Made by a program: the position numbers and the translations under genes
Notes under the pieces: generated by a model
Told to the model about the DNA's origin: nothing
The model's database searches: none
Seen by the model: only the letters and a program-made list of their open reading frames with translations
Shown here: piece by piece, positions 53,951-62,602 of the stretch
Position numbering within the stretch: position 1 is the first letter of the stretch
Layout of the letters: each line of letters starts with the position of its first letter
Origin: JACMLD01 sp039919885
GTDB taxonomy: Bacteria; Bacteroidota; Bacteroidia; Chitinophagales; Chitinophagaceae
Assembly: GCA_039919885.1 (NCBI GenBank)
Contig: JBDSEV010000002.1
Span: forward strand, 1 to 64,000
Reading direction: 5' to 3'
Length of the DNA stretch: 64,000 nt

Positions 53951-54853
53951 ATGGCAGTTAAGAAGAAAGCAGCTAAACCGGCAAAAAAAGCCCCTGCTAA
54001 ACCTGTCCCGCATAAATCGGGTAAGCCAGCGCCGGCTAAAAAGCCTGTGGCAAAAAAACCAGCGCCCAAACCTCCTGTACCTGTACCTAAAAAAGCTGTA
54101 AAGCCAGCCGTTAAGGCAGCGCCTGTTAAGGCTGCACCTCCGGCAAAGCCAGCAAATAAGCCTGTGACCGCAAAAAAATCCGTGCCACCGCCAACGGCCA
54201 AATCTGTTATAAAGCCAAAGGCTGATTCGGCTCCCGTAAAGAAACCAGATCCAAAGAAGGTTGAACCTGTTGCAAGTTTACCTGCAAAACCTTATGTGCC
54301 GCCAAAACCATCTTTTAAACCGGTTACCAATACGCCACCACCTGTTCCAAAAAAACAAGCGGTGACTGAAAAACCGGCAAAAGTTGTAATGCCGGAAATA
54401 AAAACAAAAACGGTACGCAAATACCAGCCAGAGTTTACAAAATCAGTATTGGACCAACCTGCAGAAAATATGTCCGGACCAACCATGCGATACAGTGATT
54501 CAGAGTTAACAGAATTTAGGGAAATCATCACCAAAAAACTGGATGCAGCAAAGAAAGAACTGACCTACCTCCAGGGATTGATTACCCGAAAAGATGAAAT
54601 GGGTGGAGATAATGACGATGGTCGTTATATGACCATGGAAGATGGTGGAATGAGCATGGAGCGCGAGCAGCTCAGTCAAATGGCCAGCCGCCAGATTTCT
54701 TTTATCGATCACCTGGAAAAAGCGATGATGCGCATAGAAAATAAAACCTATGGTATTTGTCGTGTAACCGGAAAACTGATTGACAAGGCCCGTCTCCGTG
54801 CCGTGCCGCATGCTACTTTAAGCATCGAAGCCAAACAAATGATGAATAAATAA
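53951..54853 (+). CDS. TraR/DksA-like protein with Lys/Pro/Ala-rich N-terminal half
   Basis: The 300-residue protein has two parts. Residues 1-155 are a low-complexity stretch of Lys, Pro, Ala and Val (KKAAKPAKKAPAKP...), like a histone H1 tail. Residues about 175-300 are a DksA-like coiled coil and finger: ELTEFREIITKKLDAAKKEL, then YGICRVTGKLIDKARLRAVP. Only one of the usual four zinc cysteines remains, so zinc binding is unlikely. In DksA the coiled-coil tip enters the RNA polymerase channel; with a basic tail this protein might bind nucleic acid as well. The start is five bases from the ileS stop. Confidence 0.85.
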   Translation: MAVKKKAAKPAKKAPAKPVPHKSGKPAPAKKPVAKKPAPKPPVPVPKKAVKPAVKAAPVKAAPPAKPANKPVTAKKSVPPPTAKSVIKPKADSAPVKKPDPKKVEPVASLPAKPYVPPKPSFKPVTNTPPPVPKKQAVTEKPAKVVMPEIKTKTVRKYQPEFTKSVLDQPAENMSGPTMRYSDSELTEFREIITKKLDAAKKELTYLQGLITRKDEMGGDNDDGRYMTMEDGGMSMEREQLSQMASRQISFIDHLEKAMMRIENKTYGICRVTGKLIDKARLRAVPHATLSIEAKQMMNK

Positions 54854-54870
54854 TTTAAGTATCGCCTACA

Positions 54871-54910
54871 CGAAAGCGGCCATGTTGCAAAACATGGCCG
54901 CTTTCTTTTT
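54871..54910 (+). terminator. Strong terminator of the ileS operon
   Basis: A 15-bp stem (54872-54886 with 54891-54905), GCAA loop, followed by TTCTTTTT. Confidence 0.9.
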
Positions 54911-54919
54911 GTGCCAATG

Positions 54920-55387
54920 CTATCCTTTTGTTGGTATTATAAATAACGGAATTAAACTGTGGTGCAATACTTTTTCTGCCACGCTGCCCATTAATATCTT
55001 TTCCAGCCCGCGCCGGCTGTGAGAACCCAAAACAATGATGGTTGCGTTAAGATCAGTGGCTGCTTTTACAATGGTAGTAGCAGTATCGCCTTCCAGTACT
55101 AAGGTAGTTATGCCAGTACCGCCCAGGTGCTCACGGGAACGGCTTAAAAAATCATTCGCACCGTTTTTTAATTCCTGGGTTGCATCAGGCGGCAATGTTT
55201 CCGGTCCTATAAAATTGCTGTTGAAACCCATGATGGGAGAATATTCATACGCGGCGTAATACCCGGGATCCGCCATCACATGCAGTAAAATTACTTCTGC
55301 CTGCATATCTTTTGCCAGGGCATACCCGGTTTCTGCTACTACCTGCGCACTGGGGTTATAATCCAGCGCTATTAAAATCTTTTTCAT
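54920..55387 (-). CDS. Universal stress protein, UspA family
   Basis: The 155-residue protein begins KKILIALDYNPSAQVVAETG and has the ATP-binding loop VLGSHSRRGLEKILMGSVAE near the C-terminus. UspA proteins help cells survive starvation and stress; this single-domain copy probably binds ATP. The start is taken at 55387, since residues read upstream have no counterpart in the family. Confidence 0.88.
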   Translation of the reverse strand: MKKILIALDYNPSAQVVAETGYALAKDMQAEVILLHVMADPGYYAAYEYSPIMGFNSNFIGPETLPPDATQELKNGANDFLSRSREHLGGTGITTLVLEGDTATTIVKAATDLNATIIVLGSHSRRGLEKILMGSVAEKVLHHSLIPLFIIPTKG

Positions 55388-55796
55388 ACTACGATATTTT
55401 AAATCTACTAATAATGCTAAAGAAATAGGCACAGAAATGATGCCTTAAACAGCAAACCACGCTTTATTTCTGGAAATCAGCAGGTATTTCTTTCTCTGTT
55501 CCATAGGGTACTAAAAAATGTGTTTACCAACTGCAAACAACTGTTTTGTTGGTGTACACCTTCCATTCAAAAAGCGCTCGTTTAAAGTATGAATCCCGTG
55601 GCTTACAATACGCTTCATTCTTACCGCGTACCTGCAGCGCCGAAGCCTCGCGACATAGAAATAAAGAAATAAAGGCTTCCTGCTATGGTCTTCTTTCGGT
55701 ATTGAAAGTTACGACGGCTTTTTTAAATGTCCGCGTAACTAAGCAATGGCGGTGGTATAAAATAAGCGCTCCCTGCTTTCCCTGCCCAATAAGCCG
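55388..55796. other. Divergent gap between uspA and rbfA
   Basis: No gene is supported. It contains an imperfect inverted repeat (GTTTACCAAC near 55518 and GTTGGTGTAC near 55548), and a TAGATTTA near-match to the -7 box on the uspA side. Confidence 0.4.
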
Positions 55797-55804
55797 TAAT
55801 TTTG
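55797..55804 (+). promoter_or_regulatory. -7 box (TAATTTTG) for rbfA
   Basis: An exact TAnnTTTG, 18 bases before ATG 55823. It shows that an in-frame TTG at 55802 cannot be the start. Confidence 0.55.
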
Positions 55805-55822
55805 CCGCTAACACATTGCAAT

Positions 55823-56188
55823 ATGGAAGAAGGAAAACGTCAGAAACAAGTGGCCGGCTTGCTGCATGAATACATTACAGATATTTTTCAACGTTTGGGA
55901 CTGAGTATGCTGAACGGTGGCATGGTGTCTGTCTCGTCTGTTAAAATAACGCCGGATTTGCTGGAAGCAAGGGTTTACCTCAGTTTTTTCCAGGTAAAGG
56001 AAATTGAACTTGCCATGAAAAAAATTGATGACCGGGCATGGGAGATAAAAAAAGAACTGGTAACGCGGGTGAAGCACCAGCTACGCCGCATTCCTGAAAT
56101 CAGGTATTTTACAGATGACACACTCGATAATGTTTTTAAAATGGAAGAACTGTTCAAAAAGATAAACGAAGATAAAAAAGAGGAGTGA
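55823..56188 (+). CDS. rbfA: Ribosome-binding factor A
   Basis: RbfA assists late maturation of the 30S subunit. The 121-residue protein has the KH-like pattern (EGKRQKQVAGLLHEYITDIF, VSVSSVKITPDLLEARVYLSFF) and ends with IRYFTDDTLDNVFKMEELF, typical of the family. The Lys/Glu-rich C-terminus is short. It is followed 67 bases later by a LolE-type permease gene, an adjacency common in Bacteroidota. Confidence 0.92.
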   Translation: MEEGKRQKQVAGLLHEYITDIFQRLGLSMLNGGMVSVSSVKITPDLLEARVYLSFFQVKEIELAMKKIDDRAWEIKKELVTRVKHQLRRIPEIRYFTDDTLDNVFKMEELFKKINEDKKEE

Positions 56189-56218
56189 GCAATTGCCCGT
56201 CTCCGATACATCTACTAG

Positions 56219-56252
56219 AGCCAATGGCTAACCGCTAATGGCTAAAAGCTGA
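56219..56252 (+). repeat. Short AGCCAATGGCTAACCGCT-type repeat
   Basis: Closely spaced, partly palindromic ATGGCTAA units lie between rbfA and the permease gene. Related fragments (TTAGCCATTCGC, GGCCATTAGCTATTCGC) occur near 17380 and 40188. Confidence 0.45.
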
Positions 56253-56255
56253 AAC

Positions 56256-57485
56256 ATGAATTTCCTCTTCGCCTGGCGATACTTCAACGCAAAAAAATCT
56301 ACCAATGCCATCAATATTATTGCATGGGTAAGTGTGGTGGCGATGGGTACCGGCACCGCAGCGCTGATTATTTTACTGAGCGTCTTTAATGGCTTTGAAG
56401 ACCTGGTGAAATCGTTGTATGCTGATTTTTATACTGACCTGCGCATACTACCGGTTAGTGGTAAAGTATTGCGGTTAAGCGATGAGCAAAAGCAAAAAAT
56501 AGCCTCCTGGCCCGGCGTAAGCGCGCTGTCCATGACCATTGAGGAAAAAGCCCTGCTGCAAAACGGCGATTACCGGGCATTGGTGCTGGTAAAAGGAGTA
56601 GATGAAAACTATCAGAAAGTTACCAATGTGGCAGGCCGGATGGTGCGGGGTAAGTTTTCATTGGGGGATGCTGATAAACCGGCGGCGGTATTAGGGGTGG
56701 GTGTAGAGAATTCCATTGGTACGGAGAGCGACCGGGCACTTTTGCCATTTACCGTATACCTTTCGCCACGCGGTGGCACGAATAGCATAGAAGCTGCCGA
56801 CCCATTGCAATCACTCAGTGCAGACAACATTGCAGGCGCCGGATCTTTTGCCATACAGCAGGATTTTGATAACAACTACGTCCTCACCAATATTGGGTTT
56901 GTAAAACGGATGCTGGCGTTGCATGCAGATGAGTATGGCGCCGCAGAAATAGCCGTTACCGATAAATCAGCTTCAGAAAAAATCCAAAAAGGTTTGCAGC
57001 AGCTGCTGGGTGAGCAATATGTAGTGCAAACAATGTATGAGCAAAACCGCAGCCTGTACACTACTATGCGGAATGAGAAGTGGTTCATTTTTGTGCTGCT
57101 GTCTTTTATACTGGTGGTAGCTGCTTTTACCATGATTGGTGCCCTCACCATGCTGGTGCTGGAAAAGCAAAAAGACATTCAGATTTTGAAAGCCATGGGC
57201 AGCAGCAATGGCCAGGTACAAAAAATATTTTTAAGCGAAGGATTGCTGCTGGCCTTTATTGGCGGGCTGGGCGGCGTCTTGCTGGCGTTTGCTATCGGCT
57301 GGCTGCAGGTAACGTTTAAATTGATCAAGCTTGAAGGCAGTACTTTTTTAATTGATCACTACCCCGTAAAATTTCTAGCTTCGGATGTATTGCTTGTATT
57401 TATAACAGTGGTTTGTATCGCACTGATTGCCTCCTGGTTTCCTTCCCGCAAAGCATCTGTGCAGGCAATTGCGTTGAAGTCGTAA
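56256..57485 (+). CDS. ABC transporter permease, LolC/LolE/FtsX-like
   Basis: The 409-residue protein has one N-terminal membrane helix (about residues 22-46), a periplasmic MacB-type domain, and three C-terminal helices (about 276-300, 322-345, 375-400). The FxxR start (NFLFAWRYFNAKKSTNAINIIAWVSV) is the LolC/E-type opening. Such permeases work with an ATPase subunit to move lipoproteins from the inner membrane. No ATPase gene is adjacent, so the partner is encoded elsewhere. Its stop codon lies in a TAAGT-rich repeat. Confidence 0.85.
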   Translation: MNFLFAWRYFNAKKSTNAINIIAWVSVVAMGTGTAALIILLSVFNGFEDLVKSLYADFYTDLRILPVSGKVLRLSDEQKQKIASWPGVSALSMTIEEKALLQNGDYRALVLVKGVDENYQKVTNVAGRMVRGKFSLGDADKPAAVLGVGVENSIGTESDRALLPFTVYLSPRGGTNSIEAADPLQSLSADNIAGAGSFAIQQDFDNNYVLTNIGFVKRMLALHADEYGAAEIAVTDKSASEKIQKGLQQLLGEQYVVQTMYEQNRSLYTTMRNEKWFIFVLLSFILVVAAFTMIGALTMLVLEKQKDIQILKAMGSSNGQVQKIFLSEGLLLAFIGGLGGVLLAFAIGWLQVTFKLIKLEGSTFLIDHYPVKFLASDVLLVFITVVCIALIASWFPSRKASVQAIALKS

Positions 57486-57524
57486 GTAATAAGTGGTAAG
57501 TATTAAATATTAAGTTGTAAATGG
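57483..57524 (+). repeat. TAAGT-type simple tandem repeat
   Basis: Degenerate copies of TAAGTAAT/TAAGTGG/TAAGTATT follow the permease stop codon, which is itself part of the first unit. Confidence 0.5.
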
Positions 57525-57620
57525 TGGTTTAGTTGTGGGATTTTCGGCGATTATGTTCCCCGTTATTTTAAAAATGTGGTTGAATTGTACGCATCGCGGT
57601 GCCCGTAAACGCCCGCCCAT

Positions 57621-57645
57621 AAAAAAACCCCGCTGGCAGCGGGGT
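57621..57645 (-). terminator. Terminator of the transketolase gene
   Basis: ACCCCGC pairs with GCGGGGT. Read on the minus strand, the stem is followed by seven T. It lies 21 bases beyond the transketolase stop. Confidence 0.88.
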
Positions 57646-57665
57646 CTCTATTGTAAAATTGTTTT

Positions 57666-58502
57666 TTAATAATCGCCCAGGGTTGCTGGTAATTGCGCCA
57701 ATGCCTTGGCCAGCTGTTCGTCGTTGGGGGCTACGCCATGCCACTCATGATGGCCTTCCATAAAATCGACTCCGCTACCCATTACTGTTTTCATTAAAAT
57801 AACAATGGGCTTGCCCTTACCTACAAAAGTCTTTGCTTTTTCCATTGCATCTAATACGGCATCAATGTCATTCCCGTTTTCAAGGTGAATGACTTCCCAG
57901 CCAAAAGCGGCAAATTTGACGTCCAGGTTGCCCAGGTTCATTACATGCGCTGTGGTACCATCTATCTGCTGCCCGTTCCAGTCTACTGTTGAAATAAGGT
58001 TGTCTACTTTATGGTGGGAAGCAAACATAATGGCTTCCCAGTTCTGGCCTTCATCCAGTTCGCCGTCTCCATGAAGGGAGAAAACCACGTTTTTTTCGTT
58101 GTTGAGTTTTTTAGCCAGCGCGGCACCAATTGCCACACTCATGCCCTGACCAAGAGAGCCTGAGGCAACCCTGATTCCGGGCAAATGCTCATGCGTAGCG
58201 GGGTGGCCCTGCAAGCGGCTGTTGAGCTTGCGAAATGTTGCCAGCTCCTTTATATCAAAATAACCTGAACGGGCCAGGGTGGAGTAAAAAACAGGGGAAA
58301 TATGCCCGTTGGACAAGAAGAACACATCTTCGTTCGTGGCATTCATGTTGAAGTCCGGGTTGTGCTTCATCACTTTGAAATACAATGCGGTAAAGTAGTC
58401 TGCGCAGCCCAGGGAACCGCCTGGATGACCGCTTGCAGCACCATGCACCATGCGAAGAATATCCCTGCGTATCTGGGTAGCAATTTCTTTCAGTTCAGCC
58501 AT
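57666..58502 (-). CDS. Transketolase, N-terminal subunit
   Basis: This 278-residue protein is the thiamine-diphosphate-binding half of transketolase. It has the TPP motif GDGELDEGQNWEA (145-157) and the substrate histidines in GAASGHPGGSLG and NSRLQGHP. The pyrimidine-binding C-terminal half is encoded separately in this type and normally sits directly downstream; here the gene ends at a terminator, and the next gene is on the opposite strand. The start at 58502 (MAELKEIATQIRRD) is preferred over longer readings, which run through the promoter. Confidence 0.93.
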   Translation of the reverse strand: MAELKEIATQIRRDILRMVHGAASGHPGGSLGCADYFTALYFKVMKHNPDFNMNATNEDVFFLSNGHISPVFYSTLARSGYFDIKELATFRKLNSRLQGHPATHEHLPGIRVASGSLGQGMSVAIGAALAKKLNNEKNVVFSLHGDGELDEGQNWEAIMFASHHKVDNLISTVDWNGQQIDGTTAHVMNLGNLDVKFAAFGWEVIHLENGNDIDAVLDAMEKAKTFVGKGKPIVILMKTVMGSGVDFMEGHHEWHGVAPNDEQLAKALAQLPATLGDY

Positions 58503-58526
58503 AAAATAATAGTTACTTAGTGGCGG

Positions 58527-58534
58527 CAAAGCTA
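58527..58534 (-). promoter_or_regulatory. -7 box (TAGCTTTG) for the transketolase subunit
   Basis: An exact TAnnTTTG on the minus strand, 24 bases upstream of the start. Confidence 0.55.
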
Positions 58535-58724
58535 ACTGAATTTTAAAAAGAAAATTGAAATTGGCACAAACTTTTCTGCTACCCTGGGGCGTGCATGGGT
58601 GGGGCCAAATGGGCACGGGGAATATGGTATTTCCAAAAGATGCGGTATCTTGCACGCCGAACACGGTTAAGTGGAGGGTGGGAAGCCGGTAAAAGACCTT
58701 ATTCAGAACAACTAATCCTTTTTA

Positions 58725-59843
58725 ATGTTTGATATTTTACTTTGCATAGCCATCGCTTTTACCATCACCTATCTATCTATACCGGTTATTATATTTGTTG
58801 CCAACATCAAGAAATTATATGATGTTCCGGATGCACGTAAAATCCATGATATTCCCATTCCATCGCTCGGTGGCCTGGGTATTTTTGCGGGGTTTGTAAT
58901 GGCTGCACTTACTATCGTCAACTTTAAGGAAGCGCCGGATTTCCAGTTTTTTTTCGCAGCTTTTTTTGTCATTTTTTTCCTTGGGCTGAAAGATGATATT
59001 TTGGACATAACACCCATCAAAAAATTCATTGGCCAGGTGGGCGCTGCTTTTTTAATTATCTATAAAGGCAATATACAGATACAGAGCATGCATGGTTTCC
59101 TGGGTATTAACCAGCTGCCGCCTTTGTTCAGTCTTATCTTCACTTATCTTACCGTTATTGTAATCATTAATTCTTTTAACCTGATAGACGGGATAGACGG
59201 ATTGGCAGGAAGCCTCGCGCTGATGGCGGTGGTTATCTTTGGTATTTATTTTTATAAGGTGAATATGATGCCTTATTCAATCCTGGCTTTTGCCACAGCG
59301 GGCAGCCTGGTGGCGTTCCTGATTTTCAATTTCCAGCCTGCAAAAGTTTTTATGGGCGATACGGGGTCGTTGTTGCTCGGGTTGATAAATGCCATCCTGG
59401 TCATTAAGTTTATCAATGTTGCCAACCTGCCCGATACCATTGTGCCCATTTCATCAGCACCGGCAGTAGGCTTCGCGATACTTATGATCCCGTTGCTGGA
59501 TACGCTGCGTGTTTTTGCTATCCGCATTGGCCATCGCCGCTCGCCGTTCAGCCCGGATCGCAACCACATTCACCACCTGTTGCTGGATAGGGGACTGTCG
59601 CACCGCACCATCACTTTTGTCCTGGTGGGTGTTAACCTTATTTTCATTATCCTTGTTTATATGCTTCGTTCCGTGGATTGTACCTTGCTGATAACGGGCA
59701 GTTTTGTTATCTTTTTTGCTGCCATTGGTATGTTGTATTATGGCCGGCGCCAACGTTTATTTGTTACAAAACCAGTCAACAATATACCGGGTTCCTCCAA
59801 AATTGTGGCCATCAAAAAAGATGCTTTCTACGAACAGGAATAG
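58725..59843 (+). CDS. MraY/WecA-family phospho-sugar transferase
   Basis: The 372-residue multi-helix protein transfers a sugar phosphate from UDP-sugar to undecaprenyl phosphate. It has the catalytic aspartates D90-D91 (FFLGLKDDI), N152-LID155-GID158, VFMGD212TGS, and the H281-x-HH cluster (DRNHIHHLL). The last motif favours the WecA/TagO branch (GlcNAc-1-phosphate for O-antigen, teichoic-like or exopolysaccharide synthesis) over MraY of the murein cluster, as does the lack of other murein genes. Confidence 0.88.
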   Translation: MFDILLCIAIAFTITYLSIPVIIFVANIKKLYDVPDARKIHDIPIPSLGGLGIFAGFVMAALTIVNFKEAPDFQFFFAAFFVIFFLGLKDDILDITPIKKFIGQVGAAFLIIYKGNIQIQSMHGFLGINQLPPLFSLIFTYLTVIVIINSFNLIDGIDGLAGSLALMAVVIFGIYFYKVNMMPYSILAFATAGSLVAFLIFNFQPAKVFMGDTGSLLLGLINAILVIKFINVANLPDTIVPISSAPAVGFAILMIPLLDTLRVFAIRIGHRRSPFSPDRNHIHHLLLDRGLSHRTITFVLVGVNLIFIILVYMLRSVDCTLLITGSFVIFFAAIGMLYYGRRQRLFVTKPVNNIPGSSKIVAIKKDAFYEQE

Positions 59844-59984
59844 TTGACGTCCTGAACAACGCTTTGTGCAGGCTGCGCCCCTTGACTAAAATTTTCAATT
59901 TTTCACCTGATCAGCGGGCACCGGTACCCATCTTATCACAAACTATTTGCAGCAATAACAGGCCTCATTTACGCCAAGGTTTGT

Positions 59985-59992
59985 TAGATTTG
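59985..59992 (+). promoter_or_regulatory. -7 box (TAGATTTG) for frr
   Basis: An exact TAnnTTTG, 23 bases before the frr ATG. Confidence 0.55.
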
Positions 59993-60014
59993 CAGCCGTT
60001 TAACACCTATCAAT

Positions 60015-60578
60015 ATGCCAGAAACATTAGCTACCATTTTATCGGGTACAGAAGACACAATGAAAAAAGCCATTAACCACCTTGAAGCCGAACTGGTAAA
60101 AGTGAGAGCAGGAAAGGCCAACCCCAATATGCTGGATGGTATAGTGGTGGATTATTATGGCAACCCCACGCCCATTAGCCAGGTAGGCAATATTTCCGTG
60201 CTGGATGCAAGGACGCTGTCCATTCAGCCATGGGAGAAAAACATGCTGCAACCAATGGAAAAGGCAATCATGGCTTCTAATATTGGCATTACGCCGCAAA
60301 ATGATGGTATGAATATTCGTCTGTTCATGCCGCCCTTAACAGAAGAAAGAAGAAAAGAGCTGGTGAAACGTGCAAACGGAGAAGGTGAGCAATCGAAAGT
60401 GGCCATACGCAGTATCCGCAGGGAATCCATTGAGGGAATAAAAAAATTGCAGAAAGACGGTTTGAGCGAGGATGCTGGTAAAGACGCTGAAAAAGAAATT
60501 CAAAATACAACAGACAAATACATTTCGGCCATTGAAAGAACGCTGGCTGCAAAAGAAAAGGAAATAATGGCGGTGTAG
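60015..60578 (+). CDS. frr: Ribosome recycling factor
   Basis: RRF splits post-termination ribosomes with EF-G. The 187-residue protein has the family features: AINHLEAELVKVRAGKANPN, YGNPTPISQVGNISVLDART, ITPQNDGMNIRLFMPPLTEERR and the long third helix. Length is typical. The pyrH gene that often precedes frr is not here. Its TAG stop adjoins a palindromic repeat that may serve as its transcriptional end. Confidence 0.97.
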   Translation: MPETLATILSGTEDTMKKAINHLEAELVKVRAGKANPNMLDGIVVDYYGNPTPISQVGNISVLDARTLSIQPWEKNMLQPMEKAIMASNIGITPQNDGMNIRLFMPPLTEERRKELVKRANGEGEQSKVAIRSIRRESIEGIKKLQKDGLSEDAGKDAEKEIQNTTDKYISAIERTLAAKEKEIMAV

Positions 60579-60605
60579 TAGAGACGCCATGCACGGCGTC
60601 TCTAC
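60578..60605. repeat. Extragenic palindrome between frr and the aminotransferase gene
   Basis: GTAGAGACGCC (60578-60588) and GGCGTCTCTAC (60595-60605) form a palindrome with centre ATGCAC. It is nearly identical to the ends of the element at 14785-14960. Its edges contribute to the stop codons of both convergent genes. Confidence 0.85.
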
Positions 60606-61783
60606 AGGTGTGAACAGGCGTCCAGAATAATGGAGCACGCGTAACCAATTTGTTTTTCTGAGATGGTGAGGGGTGGTGCAATGCGCAGGCAATGGGGCGC
60701 AAACAAAAACCAGTCGGTCAGCAGGCCTTTCTCCAGGCAGCTGTCAATTACTTTTTTATTGGTTTCAAAACTGTCAAATTCCACGGCCATCCATAATCCG
60801 GCAGCGCGAACGGTTTTTATTGCCGGATGGGTAAGCAGTTTTATAAACAACTGTGCTTTGTTGTTCACCTCCTCCATATAACGTTCTTCAATAAGCGCTT
60901 TTAAACCAGCCAGTCCGGCCGCACAGCTCACCGGGTGGCCGCCAAAAGTGGTAATATGTCCCAATACGGGGTTTTCCGAGAGCGTTTGCATCAGCTGCCT
61001 GTCGGCAATAAAAGCGCCCAGTGGCATTCCTGCCCCAAGGGCTTTGCCCAGTAAGAGGATATCCGGCACAATATTAAACTGTTCAAATGCCCAGGTGAAG
61101 CCCGTTCTGCCAAAACCGGCCTGTATTTCGTCCAGGATTAGCAATACACCATGCCGGTTACATTTTTCCCGGAGTGCCTGCAACCATTCTGGCTGCGGAG
61201 CCAGCACGCCTATTTCTGCCTGCACGGTTTCAGCTATCACGCAGGCCGTTTTGCTTGTAATAGCATTCAATGCGTCTATAGAATTGTAATCCAGGTGGTA
61301 GATATCCGGCAACAAGGGCCGGAATGCGTTTCTCCAGTATTCGTCGCCCATCACACTCAGCGCACCCTGTGTAGAACCGTGGTAGGCGTTCTTAAACGCA
61401 ATGATCTGCGAGCGGCCGGTTACCCTTTTGGCAAGCTTCATAGCGCCTTCTGTTGCTTCTGCACCTGAATTTGTAAAAAAGACGGAATTAAGCGATGCCG
61501 GTAAATGGTCTGCCAGCATTTTAGCATATTGCACCTGTGGCGATTGTATAAATTCACCGTACACCAGTACATGAAGGTATTTATCTGCCTGTTCTTTGAT
61601 TGCTTTCACAACCGCAGGGTGACAGTGCCCGATATTACAAACGCTGATTCCGCCAATCAGGTCGAGGTATTCTTTTCCATCAACATCGTACAATATACAG
61701 CCCACCGCTTTTGTAATTTCCAGCGCGAGTGGTGCTGCGGATGTTTGCGCAATATGCTGTAAGAAAAGTGCACGCTGGTTCAT
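60602..61783 (-). CDS. Class III PLP aminotransferase, ArgD-like
   Basis: The 393-residue enzyme has the PLP lysine K247 (LLLGKALGAGMPLGAF), the phosphate-binding TNSGAEATEGAMKLA and the aspartate in LILDEIQAGFGRTG. It belongs to the acetylornithine/ornithine/4-aminobutyrate aminotransferase group. No arginine-biosynthesis gene is adjacent, so the substrate cannot be settled. The stop codon (TAG) falls inside the palindrome at 60578-60605, so the last few codons may have been reshaped by that insertion. Confidence 0.88.
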   Translation of the reverse strand: MNQRALFLQHIAQTSAAPLALEITKAVGCILYDVDGKEYLDLIGGISVCNIGHCHPAVVKAIKEQADKYLHVLVYGEFIQSPQVQYAKMLADHLPASLNSVFFTNSGAEATEGAMKLAKRVTGRSQIIAFKNAYHGSTQGALSVMGDEYWRNAFRPLLPDIYHLDYNSIDALNAITSKTACVIAETVQAEIGVLAPQPEWLQALREKCNRHGVLLILDEIQAGFGRTGFTWAFEQFNIVPDILLLGKALGAGMPLGAFIADRQLMQTLSENPVLGHITTFGGHPVSCAAGLAGLKALIEERYMEEVNNKAQLFIKLLTHPAIKTVRAAGLWMAVEFDSFETNKKVIDSCLEKGLLTDWFLFAPHCLRIAPPLTISEKQIGYACSIILDACSHL

Positions 61784-61801
61784 GAAAGTAAAAATATTTC
61801 A

Positions 61802-61835
61802 ACAAAGAACGCAAAGCGGCGTCAAAGCCACAAAG
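61802..61835 (+). repeat. Spaced CAAAG repeat
   Basis: Four CAAAG units in 34 bases (ACAAAGAACGCAAAGCGGCG then TCAAAGCCACAAAG), just upstream of the carbonic anhydrase gene. Confidence 0.5.
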
Positions 61836-61932
61836 AATTTTGATATTTGCAGCAGGCCCGCTGTACGCATCGATTGATGCGGATAAACTGGTGCACGTTG
61901 TTTGTAGCTCAATCATTTTAAATATATTTTCT

Positions 61933-62460
61933 ATGGCAGTAATCATGCATGTAAATGGTGTTTATCCGAAGTTTGGCGAAGGCTGTTTCATCGCACCCAA
62001 TGCTACTGTTGTGGGCGATGTGGAAACGGGTAACGAGTGCAGTATATGGTTCAATGCCGTGGTGCGTGGCGATGTGAACAGCATCCGTATGGGCAACAAA
62101 GTAAATGTGCAGGATGGCGCCATCATACACGCTACGTTTGAAAAAACAAAAGCAATTATTGGTAACAACGTTTCTATCGGACACAATGCCATTGTACATG
62201 GCTGCACCCTGCATGACAATGTATTGATTGGAATGGGCGCAATTGTAATGGACAATGTGGTTGTTAACAGCAATACTATTATTGGTGCAGGTGCGGTGGT
62301 GCTGGAAGGAACCGTCTGTGAATCGGCCAGCATTTATGCCGGCGTTCCTGCCAGAAAAGTGAAAGATATTTCTGCCGACCTCATCAGTGGGGAGATCAAC
62401 CGAATTGCAGATAATTACCTGCGTTACGCGGGCTGGTTTAAAGACCAGGAACCGCGCTAA
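61933..62460 (+). CDS. Gamma-class carbonic anhydrase family protein
   Basis: The 175-residue left-handed beta-helix protein has hexapeptide repeats (FIAPNATVVGDVETG, VNVQDGAIIHATF, VLIGMGAIVMDNVVVNSNTII) and the three metal histidines H66, H84 and H89 (IIH; IGHNAIVHGC). It would form a trimer binding zinc or iron at subunit interfaces and interconvert CO2 and bicarbonate, though not all family members are active. The start at 61933 is chosen over an upstream in-frame ATG because the extra residues are unlike the family. Confidence 0.88.
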   Translation: MAVIMHVNGVYPKFGEGCFIAPNATVVGDVETGNECSIWFNAVVRGDVNSIRMGNKVNVQDGAIIHATFEKTKAIIGNNVSIGHNAIVHGCTLHDNVLIGMGAIVMDNVVVNSNTIIGAGAVVLEGTVCESASIYAGVPARKVKDISADLISGEINRIADNYLRYAGWFKDQEPR

Positions 62461-62602
62461 GTAGTTTCCCCGCCTATTTTTTAGTACTAACCCGGCAATT
62501 AGCGAATAAATACGGCGGTTCATCGAAACCGCTGGTTTTTGCTTGCATACGCTGAATAATATTTATAAGTTTATCCCGTTGTAAAGAAAACGAAGTATCC
62601 CA

